From CAZWRN01 sp964636275 (GTDB taxonomy: Bacteria; Patescibacteriota; Microgenomatia; Daviesbacterales; UBA10151), in contig CAZWRN010000002.1 of assembly GCA_964636275.1 (NCBI GenBank), forward strand, positions 1 through 64,000: 64,000 nucleotides of DNA, written 5' to 3'. Below are positions 8,746 through 17,147 of the stretch, piece by piece (within the stretch, counting starts at the first letter, position 1; the number at the start of each line of letters is the position of its first letter). The notes beneath the pieces were generated by a model. The model was not told the origin of the DNA and ran no database searches. It was given only the letters and a program-made list of their open reading frames with translations. Both the position numbers and the translations under genes were made by a program.

Positions 8746-10533
8746 TTATTTTTTCCTTTGGATTATGTCGCCTACTATACCGATATAAAATGAAATAAGA
8801 TAGAGTATATAGAGTGGTAATAATAAAGGTATCTGCATCCAAGCTTGTCTTCTTAATAAAAAATAGCTAAAAGCCGCTATCCTATAAATAACTCCATACA
8901 AAGGCGAGCTTTTTAAATCTACTATTTGCCTACCTTCATCAAATCCTTGTTCTATAATCGATTTGAATGAACTTTTAGTATCAACCACCTCAGCCTGTGG
9001 TTGCCAAACAATTAATTTACCGATACTAGAGGATCTAGCCATCTGTCTGAGCATTGGCAAAAGACTACCTTCCCTCGCTGCAAAATTACCTAAGATTAAA
9101 TTATTTAATTGGTAATTTATCTTAGTACCATTTAAAAATTTTGAATAATTTTTTTCCCTATTTATTAGTGAGTATTTTATATGTGTCTGCCAAATAAATT
9201 GTCGTACTAAGTTAATTTGAATCATTTTCTTTTCATATAAATATGAGCCCTGAACAAACTCAGATTGAGGATTATATTTAAACGTTTCAATTACCGTTTC
9301 CAGCCAATTATTAAGTGGTTTCATATCAGAAGTTATGATACATATGATCTGCTTGTACTTACTAATTATTGGGACTATTGTCTGGTCCCAATCAATCTGA
9401 TCAACTTTATAGACATCATAGTTTATATATTTATTGATCTTACTGATTTCAGTAATACTAAATATATCGTTTCGTATTAATATAAAGATGTATTTTAGGG
9501 GGGGGACTGATTGATTTAAAATATAAGGTAGCGTTGTTTTTAAAGAATTATTATTCTTTACTATTACTACAAATACCGCACTACTTTTTATTGTTTTTTG
9601 CTTTGTCTTAGATAGCGGAATACTTGCATCACCCATTCCATTAAATTTTGTTTTAATGAGTAAAGTTGATGAATAACTAAACCGATAGATCTCGTTGTAT
9701 AACCAGTACAATGCCTTACAAAGTACATCCAATTTGTGATTGTAGTTTGGTAGTTTTTTAAACACTTGTGTTGAATTATTCTTTAGGAAAGTCTTGCCCC
9801 TCAGTGAGATGCCGAACTTATTTTCATGTTTTTTCCATTTTAGATCTAGCAGTGCGGACGCATACCCTTTAGAAAATCTCCGATACAGCAAATTGATAAC
9901 TTTTTTGGACTGAATATGAACAATAGCTTTTGGGTTATAAAGTATTTTGCCTTTATTGAGTAAAATTTGATAACTAAAATCAATATCTTCCCCATAATAA
10001 CTTCCATTATTTTCATCAAAACGTATTTGTTTATTAATCCCTTGAAGATTTAATAGCGCGTTTTCAACATTAGCCTTTAAAAGATAACCATTATCAGATC
10101 TATTATTTTGTAACCATTTATTATATTCATCTTGATAGATATATGCCGTTACACCATGGTATGGAAATATTCTGCATTGTCCCTGAATAAGTACTACCTC
10201 AGGATTTTTTTGGTAGCACTTAATCATTTCCATAAGCCAATTACTATCCGCTATACAATCATCATCAATAAAAGCCAATAATTTAGTCTTACATGTGTCT
10301 AATATCTTATTTCTAGCAGATGAAATTCCGATTGCCACATGTTCAATGTATTTAATATTCAGGGTATCCTTGTACTTTCTGACAATCAATCTGGTCTTTT
10401 CAAAAGGAGGACTACTTACTAAAATAATACTTCTTGGAGTTACTTTTTGGTTCAATAAACTATTTAAACATGCGTCGAGAAGAGCTGCCCTATCTCGAGT
10501 AATTATTCCAACGCTAATTAATTGATTGTCCAT
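8746..10533 (-). CDS. Two-domain GT2 glycosyltransferase, second domain degenerate, membrane-anchored
   Basis: A 595-residue protein. Domain 1 (about 5-240) is a normal GT2: VGIITRDRAALL, ISSARNKIL and FIDDDC, where the Asp cluster binds metal-nucleotide sugar. Domain 2 (about 320-520) follows the same fold outline but has TSDMKP at the DxD position, so it may only bind substrate. Two hydrophobic stretches near residues 550-590 suggest membrane attachment. A -10 (AATATT) ends 6 nt before the ATG, making it the first gene of the operon with the giant GT2. A run of eight C residues in the coding strand (9498-9505) lies at the start of domain 2 and could allow length changes. Confidence 0.82.
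   Translation of the reverse strand: MDNQLISVGIITRDRAALLDACLNSLLNQKVTPRSIILVSSPPFEKTRLIVRKYKDTLNIKYIEHVAIGISSARNKILDTCKTKLLAFIDDDCIADSNWLMEMIKCYQKNPEVVLIQGQCRIFPYHGVTAYIYQDEYNKWLQNNRSDNGYLLKANVENALLNLQGINKQIRFDENNGSYYGEDIDFSYQILLNKGKILYNPKAIVHIQSKKVINLLYRRFSKGYASALLDLKWKKHENKFGISLRGKTFLKNNSTQVFKKLPNYNHKLDVLCKALYWLYNEIYRFSYSSTLLIKTKFNGMGDASIPLSKTKQKTIKSSAVFVVIVKNNNSLKTTLPYILNQSVPPLKYIFILIRNDIFSITEISKINKYINYDVYKVDQIDWDQTIVPIISKYKQIICIITSDMKPLNNWLETVIETFKYNPQSEFVQGSYLYEKKMIQINLVRQFIWQTHIKYSLINREKNYSKFLNGTKINYQLNNLILGNFAAREGSLLPMLRQMARSSSIGKLIVWQPQAEVVDTKSSFKSIIEQGFDEGRQIVDLKSSPLYGVIYRIAAFSYFLLRRQAWMQIPLLLPLYILYLISFYIGIVGDIIQRKK
9498..9505 (-). repeat. C8 homopolymer inside a glycosyltransferase gene
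   Basis: Eight consecutive G on the + strand (C8 in the coding strand) near codons 343-346 of the 595-residue GT2. It is the longest G/C run I noticed in this AT-rich window. Slippage by one base would truncate the second domain. Such tracts are classical phase-variation sites in surface-glycan genes of other bacteria; here that role is inference. Confidence 0.6.
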
Positions 10534-10589
10534 TATGACAATATTCTGGGAAGTCGAAGTATTGTATTATTTAGATTTGATTCAGTCAA

Positions 10590-11087
10590 CTAATTTTTGA
10601 CCCATTCAATATTCTTTTCTTGAAAAGGTATCGGGGATGAAAAAACCAAAAATAAGAGTGGCTCTATTCCTTTGTTTATTATCTCATGTGCAGTGTTTCG
10701 CGGAGTCAAAATAAACTTTCCTGGCTCTAACACAATAATTTTTCCATCTTGGACATATTCGCCATTTCCTGAAATCACATAGGTATAATGATCTTCAGAT
10801 TTATGAATATGCGTTGGCATTCTATCTTTAATCGAAACTAAAACTACCCCCGCTGAACCATTTACAGCAAGTTCCTTCCATTTAATACTTTCTGTCTCAT
10901 GCTGAAAACTGTTTGAAAGATCGAAGACATTCACTTCTATCTTTTCTGAAAGAATCCCTGTAGCTCGGTCTTCGGCTTTTTTGAAAAGAAAGCTTGATCC
11001 TAGATGTATAAAATATCCGAGCAAAATACCTGTCAAAAGAAATATCAGATAAACTTTTTTGCGATTTATATCTAACATTTTTTTCAT
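10590..11087 (-). CDS. Membrane-anchored cupin-domain protein
   Basis: 165 residues: a basic N-terminus, one membrane helix (about 12-32), then a single cupin_2 barrel. The metal-binding motif is seen as HIHKSEDHYTYVISGNGEY (His, His, Glu and a Tyr/His region), with a second motif near PRNTAHEIINKG. The topology places the cupin outside the cytoplasm. Cupins of this size include sugar isomerases, dioxygenases and simple ligand sensors, so the activity is unknown. A -10 TACAAT lies 9 nt before the ATG and overlaps the -10 of the divergent gene at 11113. Confidence 0.7.
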   Translation of the reverse strand: MKKMLDINRKKVYLIFLLTGILLGYFIHLGSSFLFKKAEDRATGILSEKIEVNVFDLSNSFQHETESIKWKELAVNGSAGVVLVSIKDRMPTHIHKSEDHYTYVISGNGEYVQDGKIIVLEPGKFILTPRNTAHEIINKGIEPLLFLVFSSPIPFQEKNIEWVKN

Positions 11088-11096
11088 AATTAGATT

Positions 11097-11106
11097 ATTG
11101 TACTAT
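11097..11106. promoter_or_regulatory. Overlapping divergent -10 elements
   Basis: Only 25 bp separate the start codons of the cupin gene and the gene at 11113. On the minus strand TACAAT occupies 11102-11097; on the plus strand TACTAT occupies 11101-11106. The hexamers share two bases, so polymerase cannot occupy both at once. Each would place its start point at or next to its ATG. Confidence 0.6.
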
Positions 11107-11112
11107 ATTCCG

Positions 11113-12474
11113 ATGTCTAAGGATTTGAAAAGAAAACAACATATTTTTAGGACTTTTTTATACGACCCACTTGTTCTGTTAGGAACTATTCTTTTCACAT
11201 ACTGGCTGCTAGATTCATGGTATAAAATTTTTATTCAAATGGCTCCAACAAGAATGTTATGGTATTCATCAATGGGACTATTAATTACGTCAATAGGCCT
11301 ATGGAAAAAAAATGTATTCCTGCTCTCTTCAATGTTTTGTACGTTGCTTTTTCAAGAAGGAATTTGGAATCTAAGTTTTTTTGCCAATTTAATATCTCTG
11401 CCAGATCCATTCCAAGCAGCCAGCTACGCATTTGGATCTAAATTCCCAAAGATGGGTCTTTTTATAACTCTTTTTCATTTGCTTTTACTACCTTCAATTT
11501 TTTACGGTCTATATAAACTGAAACGAGTAAGTCGGTGGGGCTGGCTGGGGGCGTATATATTTGCTCTTTTAATCAATTACCTCCCTTTATTTTTCCCAGA
11601 CAAAGAAGATGTCAATTGTGTCCGAGGCCAAATTGCTTCATGCCAATTATTTTTTGGTGCGTTTTATGGAGTCAATCCATTGTATGGAATATTTGGGGGT
11701 GTTACTTATCAGTTATTTCTTATATTCATCCCGGCAAACATTCTTCTTATAAATATATCCACAAAATCGAAGAAGATTTTTTATTTTCTAAATCATCCTT
11801 TAAAGCAAATAAGCTCAAATTTACTCAATCCAGATTTTTATTTATCTTCATTAATATTATTGTTAACTATCTTTTGGATGGCAGATACCTTTGAAAAAGT
11901 TAGTATACAGCATGCTGTGAGTCGCGTAATGTGGTGGTCATCGATTGGTTTACTAGTCATCATTATTGGACTTTATAGGAGAAGTTCTCTTATTCTAACT
12001 GCTATGTTTTGTAATCTCTTTGTAATTGAGACTCTTTGGACGATTGGATTTTTTACATATTTATTTTCTAATTATAGTATTCCTCACCTAGGCTTCGCTG
12101 TATCTGTTTTTGACCAGCAGCATTCATGGATTAGCTTTGCAATTAGTTTATTCCATCTATTTCTTGTTCCAGCGATTCTCTTTGGTTTATTACTTATTAA
12201 AAAGATTCATCCTTTTGGCTGGCTACTGGCTTTAATTTTTCATTGTATTACTATTTCCATTCCTTACTTTATTCCTGACAGTTCTGAGAATATAAATTGT
12301 TCTTTGGTGATTAATTATATTTGTCAAAACCTTTACGGATTGTCAGATAGTCGTCCTTTTTATTTAAATTTGATTTTCTCATCTTTTTATCAATTAATTA
12401 TTTTCTATTTACCCCTCAATTTTCTACTTTTTTACCTAATGAAGAAATTTCCTTTTAGGGTTGCAAATAGCTAG
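11113..12474 (+). CDS. Internally duplicated multi-helix membrane protein, function unknown
   Basis: 453 residues from the ATG at 11113, which follows a -10 TACTAT by 6 nt; the frame stays open upstream but overlaps the cupin start. The protein is two homologous halves (about 1-215 and 235-453). Each half has the order RxLWYSSMGLL / RVMWWSSIGLL, a MFC..L...W motif, LFHLLLLP / LFHLFLVP, a WGWLGA / FGWLLA helix and a Cys-containing loop between the last helices. About six helices per half. I do not recognise the family. It sits among surface-glycan genes and is followed by another orphan membrane gene. Confidence 0.7.
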   Translation: MSKDLKRKQHIFRTFLYDPLVLLGTILFTYWLLDSWYKIFIQMAPTRMLWYSSMGLLITSIGLWKKNVFLLSSMFCTLLFQEGIWNLSFFANLISLPDPFQAASYAFGSKFPKMGLFITLFHLLLLPSIFYGLYKLKRVSRWGWLGAYIFALLINYLPLFFPDKEDVNCVRGQIASCQLFFGAFYGVNPLYGIFGGVTYQLFLIFIPANILLINISTKSKKIFYFLNHPLKQISSNLLNPDFYLSSLILLLTIFWMADTFEKVSIQHAVSRVMWWSSIGLLVIIIGLYRRSSLILTAMFCNLFVIETLWTIGFFTYLFSNYSIPHLGFAVSVFDQQHSWISFAISLFHLFLVPAILFGLLLIKKIHPFGWLLALIFHCITISIPYFIPDSSENINCSLVINYICQNLYGLSDSRPFYLNLIFSSFYQLIIFYLPLNFLLFYLMKKFPFRVANS

Positions 12475-12496
12475 TTAGCTTGCAATAATCAGTTTT

Positions 12497-13489
12497 GTGA
12501 AAAAACAATCCCACAATTTTAAGTTTATTCTCGTTTTTTCCTTTCTTAGTCTGTGGTTGATTAGTGGCCTCTTTTTAGATGGATGGGCTCATGCTCATGT
12601 TAAAGGACTGGATACTTTTTTCTCTCCATGGCATGGATACTATTTTGGGGGTTTTTCTGTCCTTGCGGGATATCTTTATTTGACAATATTTTTAAATTAT
12701 TTAAAGACTAGGCAACTTAAAAAATCGATACCTATTCATTTCTTCCCTGCTACAATTGGAGTCATTTTTTTTGCATTAGGCGGAGTTGGCGATCTTATAT
12801 GGCATACTTTTTTTGGATTTGAAAAAAGTATTGAAGCTTTGATTAGCCCAACACATCTTTTGCTTTTTTTGGGATTGTTTTTGATTTTTCTTTCACCTCT
12901 GAATTATGTCCTTTTTGAATCAAAAGGTAAATCATGGCGTTTTTATCTTGTTTTTGTGATCTCTGTCTCAGTATTTTTTTCTTATTTCACTTTTTTGACG
13001 GAGTATGTCAATCCACTAATAAGTCCCTTTGCCTTTAAAACACATCAAACAAACAATCATTACTACGGTCAAGCCATTGGAATGGCAAGTATTTTTATCC
13101 ATAATATTTTTTTTGTTGGAACAATAATCTACGTTTTAATTTACAAAAAATTTTTACCCGGGATACTATTTTTGATAACCATAATAAATACTCTGGCAAT
13201 GACAACCGTACATGATCATTATGATTTTATCCTTAGTGCATTTATTTCTGGAATTTTTATTGAACTAGTTTATTTCTGGGTTAAACCATCTTTTAAAAAT
13301 TTGTATCGGTTACAATTTTTTTGTATTTCAGTTCCTCTGATTTACACACTGTTTTATTTCATTGTTGGTATGGTTACCAGAGGAATATGGTGGACACCTC
13401 ATTTGTGGTTAGGGACTATTTTGATGACAGGTTTTTTTGGGTGGTTACTTTGTAGATTGGTGATTTCAGGAAGATATCCAAAAAAATAA
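12497..13489 (+). CDS. Conserved multi-helix membrane protein with His-rich motifs
   Basis: 330 residues starting with GTG at 12497. About nine hydrophobic segments. Motifs include DGWAHAH after the first helix, FSPWHGYYFGGF, GVGDLIWHTFFG, LISPTHLLL and TVHDHYDFILSAF. These His/Asp positions at helix ends recall an uncharacterised membrane family seen in Actinobacteria and Chloroflexi, and would suit metal binding. No enzymatic function can be assigned. It follows the duplicated membrane protein by 22 bp and its end overlaps the convergent O-antigen ligase by 24 bp. Confidence 0.65.
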   Translation: MKKQSHNFKFILVFSFLSLWLISGLFLDGWAHAHVKGLDTFFSPWHGYYFGGFSVLAGYLYLTIFLNYLKTRQLKKSIPIHFFPATIGVIFFALGGVGDLIWHTFFGFEKSIEALISPTHLLLFLGLFLIFLSPLNYVLFESKGKSWRFYLVFVISVSVFFSYFTFLTEYVNPLISPFAFKTHQTNNHYYGQAIGMASIFIHNIFFVGTIIYVLIYKKFLPGILFLITIINTLAMTTVHDHYDFILSAFISGIFIELVYFWVKPSFKNLYRLQFFCISVPLIYTLFYFIVGMVTRGIWWTPHLWLGTILMTGFFGWLLCRLVISGRYPKK

Positions 13490-14731
13490 AACTGCTCCTA
13501 TTGATATACAAGCTAAGACAAGAAGAATCTTCATTCTAGACTTTCCTAAAATAATACTGGAATGCTCCGAATAACCAATACCGCTCAATGCGATAAAAAA
13601 CATTAAATAGGAATATATTCTGTAAGTATAATCTGTTAAAGAATTTACTAAAAATGCAACTAACATAAATGTTATTAAAGTGGGGGATTTTATATTTTTT
13701 CTTAAAATTTCTCCTATTATCAAAAGAAAAATAAGTAAACCTAAAACGCCATATTCAACCGCAACATCAAATACTAAATTGTGAGCACTATGAGTTCTAG
13801 TACCATAACTAGTATATTGTCCCGAAGCTTCGAGAAAATTACCCGGACCATACCCAGTTAAAGGCCTCTCTACTATTGCCAATACTGACTGGTGAATAAA
13901 TTCAAATCTTTTAGCAGTAATTTCCTTCTCGTTCAAATGTAGTAAATTTTTTGTAGCCAAGTGTATATGTCCTAAATAGGGCACTGATGAAAATTCTTTC
14001 ACAACTAAAAAATTCATAAACAACGCGACAAGCAAGCCGACAATAAATGTGAACAGTATTTTTTTATTAAAGTATTTAATATACCAAAGCATAAAAAATA
14101 CTAATGTTACAATCAAACTAAAGTAAGCTGATCTTGAGAAGCTGAATAATATAAACAAAAATGCAATTCCGCCGTATATGAGATAAACTTTCTTTTTCAC
14201 CTTAATATAATTAAAGAGTAAGGCAACGCATGTTAGTACCATCATATCTCCTAAATGTGTATGCGAGCCAAAACGAGAATACACAAATTGATATCCATGG
14301 GTTGGTATTGTTAATAGGGGCGCGCCAAAAAAAGAATAACCAATATAGATTGCAAACATATAGCAGGCATAAATACCTGATATCCAGAATAGAAGAAGTA
14401 TTAGATCAGAAAATAATTCGCGATGATTGTAGAAATAAAGAAAAATGAAATAAAGACTTATGAAGTAATAATGATATTCAAAGGATTTATTAAAATTACT
14501 AGAAAAAAAGGTTGTGACTAGAGAAATAATTAAAAAAACCATCCAATATAGTGAAATTTTGATTGGTATTTGCCATATTTTTTTATATACGAAGTCAGAG
14601 ACGAGCATTAAGCATGGTAGACTAATAATTAACGCTAGGCTAAATTCTCTTCCTTTTGGGATTCCCAGTCCTTCTATCAAAAGAATTCCAAGCAAATAGA
14701 GAGTAATGATCATTTCCCCCCAATCTAACAC
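13466..14731 (-). CDS. O-antigen ligase/polymerase-family membrane protein (Wzy/WaaL-like)
   Basis: 421 residues with about eleven membrane helices and one large periplasm-facing loop near residues 230-300. The segment GYGPGNFLEASGQY, THSAHNLVFDVAVEYG is the hallmark of the family (PF04932). These proteins polymerise or ligate lipid-linked glycans outside the membrane. Two starts are possible: a GTG at 14731, 5 nt after a TATAAA -10, or the ATG at 14713 preceded by a run of six G. It closes the surface-glycan region. Whether it is a polymerase or a ligase cannot be told from sequence. Confidence 0.82.
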   Translation of the reverse strand: MLDWGEMIITLYLLGILLIEGLGIPKGREFSLALIISLPCLMLVSDFVYKKIWQIPIKISLYWMVFLIISLVTTFFSSNFNKSFEYHYYFISLYFIFLYFYNHRELFSDLILLLFWISGIYACYMFAIYIGYSFFGAPLLTIPTHGYQFVYSRFGSHTHLGDMMVLTCVALLFNYIKVKKKVYLIYGGIAFLFILFSFSRSAYFSLIVTLVFFMLWYIKYFNKKILFTFIVGLLVALFMNFLVVKEFSSVPYLGHIHLATKNLLHLNEKEITAKRFEFIHQSVLAIVERPLTGYGPGNFLEASGQYTSYGTRTHSAHNLVFDVAVEYGVLGLLIFLLIIGEILRKNIKSPTLITFMLVAFLVNSLTDYTYRIYSYLMFFIALSGIGYSEHSSIILGKSRMKILLVLACISIGAVLFFWISS

Positions 14732-14778
14732 CTTAATTTATAATTGCAATATATGTGACTGGATGATAACCTAAAAGT

Positions 14779-16056
14779 ATGCGTATTTTGTCAATTTTGG
14801 CTTCTTGTAGTTTACTTATCGCGATCTTTGCCTTTATATCTTTTTTCTCTCTCCCACTTAGTCATCCTTCCAATGTTCATGCCCAATATGATCCGCCGCC
14901 GCCGCCGCCCTCACCACCAGCTCCATCCCCACCGGCAAATACTCCACCTGGGCCTTTCGGTCACGTTAGCGAAATAGGATCATGTCCCTTTCCCAATCAA
15001 CCGAAAGCAACTATTCGATGGACGGCGTCTCAGTATGCAACCTCTTATACTATTTTTTATCTAGATGAAGCCGTTGGAACAATGCAACCTCCGGCTGGGA
15101 TTACAATAGGCAATGTAACATCTTATGATCTAAATTCAACTCACGGTTTGATTGCGGGACATAATTATGGATTTGTTGTAAGAGCCAATAATTCTTATGG
15201 CTCTGCATTTACCAATCTGGCACCATATTCTCCTACTTCTCCTGGTGGCTGGAGTCATCCGCTATATGGGTGGATGTTGTTTCCAACATGTACACCACCC
15301 GGACAGTTTACATACAGCGCAGCCCCTGCTCCACTTTGCACAGGTGTAGATGGCTCAGCAATCGATGTTAATTGGAATACCTCTGCTGGAGCCAGTTCTT
15401 ATATGGTGTATCCGCAATCAAATATACGAGGGTGGATACCTCCAGCAGGACTTGCCCCAACATCAGTTACAGGAAGTGGTGGCTATTTGAGACATACTTT
15501 ACCAACTCCTATCCCAGCCAACGAAGGCTGGGAGTATACAGTTTGGGCGACCAATGCCAACGGCTCAACCCAAGTAAGTAATAGCTCTGGTGTTGCCTCG
15601 AGTACATATTATATATACGGTGGATGGACCAACGCTTATAACTGTTCTAATCCTGTTGTTGATCTTTTAATAGATGGGGCAGATATTATAAAAACCATTA
15701 ATAGTGGCGATACTGTAAATTTAAACTACTGGGTGAATAATGCCTACAATATTACTACCTCTGCTACGCCCAGCGTTTCTGGAGTAACAACCAACTGGAC
15801 AGCTTTATACCCCTCGAACAACGCAAATCCTACGCCTTGGAGTTTAACTGGCGTAAGAAGTGTTACCTTGTATAACAATACGACCTACCCTTATAACAGT
15901 TATCAATTTACAATCACTGCAAATAACAATAAATTATCCGGTCCTCCTTCTGCCTCAAAAACGGTTACCGTAAATGTATATCCGGAAAAAGCACCATTTA
16001 TCCAAACTACGCAAGGAGATGTTCACTCCAACTCCAATATTAATGTGCCTCAGTAA
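14779..16056 (+). CDS. Exported Pro-rich protein with fibronectin-III-like repeats
   Basis: 425 residues. A signal peptide (basic MR, hydrophobic core about 4-28, cleavage probably after VHAQ) is followed by a proline run (about 38-58) and two Fn3-like domains (about 60-175 and 180-300), each with the pattern ATxRWTASQYATSYTIFY / IDVNWNTSAGASSYMVY and conserved Cys pairs. The remaining 125 residues are Ser/Thr/Asn-rich and beta-like. No anchor is visible. GATAAC ends 8 nt before the ATG. It is the first of four adjacent plus-strand genes for exported or anchored proteins, suggesting a surface or secreted assembly. Confidence 0.7.
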   Translation: MRILSILASCSLLIAIFAFISFFSLPLSHPSNVHAQYDPPPPPPSPPAPSPPANTPPGPFGHVSEIGSCPFPNQPKATIRWTASQYATSYTIFYLDEAVGTMQPPAGITIGNVTSYDLNSTHGLIAGHNYGFVVRANNSYGSAFTNLAPYSPTSPGGWSHPLYGWMLFPTCTPPGQFTYSAAPAPLCTGVDGSAIDVNWNTSAGASSYMVYPQSNIRGWIPPAGLAPTSVTGSGGYLRHTLPTPIPANEGWEYTVWATNANGSTQVSNSSGVASSTYYIYGGWTNAYNCSNPVVDLLIDGADIIKTINSGDTVNLNYWVNNAYNITTSATPSVSGVTTNWTALYPSNNANPTPWSLTGVRSVTLYNNTTYPYNSYQFTITANNNKLSGPPSASKTVTVNVYPEKAPFIQTTQGDVHSNSNINVPQ

Positions 16057-16105
16057 CTTTAGAATGCTTGCTACATAACGTTTGGTTGGTTACTATTAAA
16101 ACAAT

Positions 16106-17104
16106 ATGAAATTTTTCATATCAGCCTTTGTATTAGTCCTTTGTTGTATAAACTTACTGCTATTATTTGCAATATTTCAGGAGCAAGTGAAGGCTCAAAC
16201 TGTGTGCTCGCCTGCTGATCGTAACCAAGGACTAGTCAGTGGGGTGACTTTATCAGGGACTTTTGGTAATCCTACTGGACAATGTGTTATTGATCAAAAA
16301 GCTGCCTATGTGAATTTCAAAGTTCCTAATTACAATGAGCTTAAATCAGTTTTTTATACTCAGAATAGCAGTGCTACAAAAACAGTAATTGACTCTCTTT
16401 CCTCCCCCAATTGTACAGGCGGGAATACTGTCTATTTAAAAAATTTATCAGCAACGGCCAAAACACTTTTTAATGTTCAGTGTAATTTTACCCATATTGC
16501 TGATACAGATCCTTCCAACGGACCTTTCATGACGTCTGGTACTCAACAGACTGTAGTTATTTTTGCGGACAATCATGTTTATATAGATACTGATCTTAAT
16601 TATGGAGGAGACCAATATGGGGCAGTTATTGTTGCAAAAGGCGATGTGTATATTGCTCCAGCTGTGACTAAAATTAATGCGGTGATTGTTAACGAAGGCA
16701 ACATTTATACTACCAATAACGGATCTTCATATACATCACTCGTTCCGAATTCTCAACAACTGGTTGTAAATGGCAGTTTAATTAATCTGTCACAAGCAGG
16801 ACAAAGAATATACTTCAATCGATCTTTAAGTAACAATAATGTCCCCGCTGAAGTTGTAAATTATCAACCCAAATTTTTGGTTTTGCTGAGAGGTCTGATG
16901 ACACAAAGTTATACTATACAAAGAGAGATCGGAGCCGATGAAATCCCTTCTGCAAGTATTTTCCCTTCTCCTACCGGGATACCTTCTCCCTCTCCAACTC
17001 AAAATCCGGGATCTACCTTCCAAAACGCTTATTGTATTTACGGTATTTATAATCTTTTAAACCAATTAAATATTGCTTCCGATACAGATATCCCCTGCAC
17101 ATAA
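16106..17104 (+). CDS. Exported beta-rich protein with Pro/Ser linker, function unknown
   Basis: 332 residues. Signal peptide with hydrophobic core at about 3-26 and probable cleavage after VKAQ. The middle (about 155-240) has repeated short strands such as HVYIDTDLNYGG, AVIVAKGDVYIAP, AVIVNEGNIYT, as in a right-handed beta-helix or adhesin-like fold. Cys residues occur in the N-terminal part. A SPSPTQNPG-type linker near residue 295 leads to a short Cys-containing tail. TTGCTA (16068) and TACTAT (16091) with 17 bp spacing give a promoter 9 nt before the ATG. Not recognised as a named family. Confidence 0.6.
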   Translation: MKFFISAFVLVLCCINLLLLFAIFQEQVKAQTVCSPADRNQGLVSGVTLSGTFGNPTGQCVIDQKAAYVNFKVPNYNELKSVFYTQNSSATKTVIDSLSSPNCTGGNTVYLKNLSATAKTLFNVQCNFTHIADTDPSNGPFMTSGTQQTVVIFADNHVYIDTDLNYGGDQYGAVIVAKGDVYIAPAVTKINAVIVNEGNIYTTNNGSSYTSLVPNSQQLVVNGSLINLSQAGQRIYFNRSLSNNNVPAEVVNYQPKFLVLLRGLMTQSYTIQREIGADEIPSASIFPSPTGIPSPSPTQNPGSTFQNAYCIYGIYNLLNQLNIASDTDIPCT

Positions 17105-17106
17105 AA

Positions 17107-17135
17107 TTGACAGTTACGACTGAATAGCTAATAAT
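17107..17135 (+). promoter_or_regulatory. Sigma-70 promoter of the S74 fibre-like gene
   Basis: TTGACA at 17107-17112 and AATAAT at 17130-17135 with an exact 17 bp spacer. The expected start point (about 17142) lies between two in-frame ATGs (17139 and 17148), favouring the second. Confidence 0.6.
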
Positions 17136-17147
17136 GAAATGGTAATA

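Noticed and set aside
11535..11894. 119-residue plus-strand frame
   Set aside because: Shadow in another frame of the duplicated membrane protein, whose two-half homology fixes the true frame.
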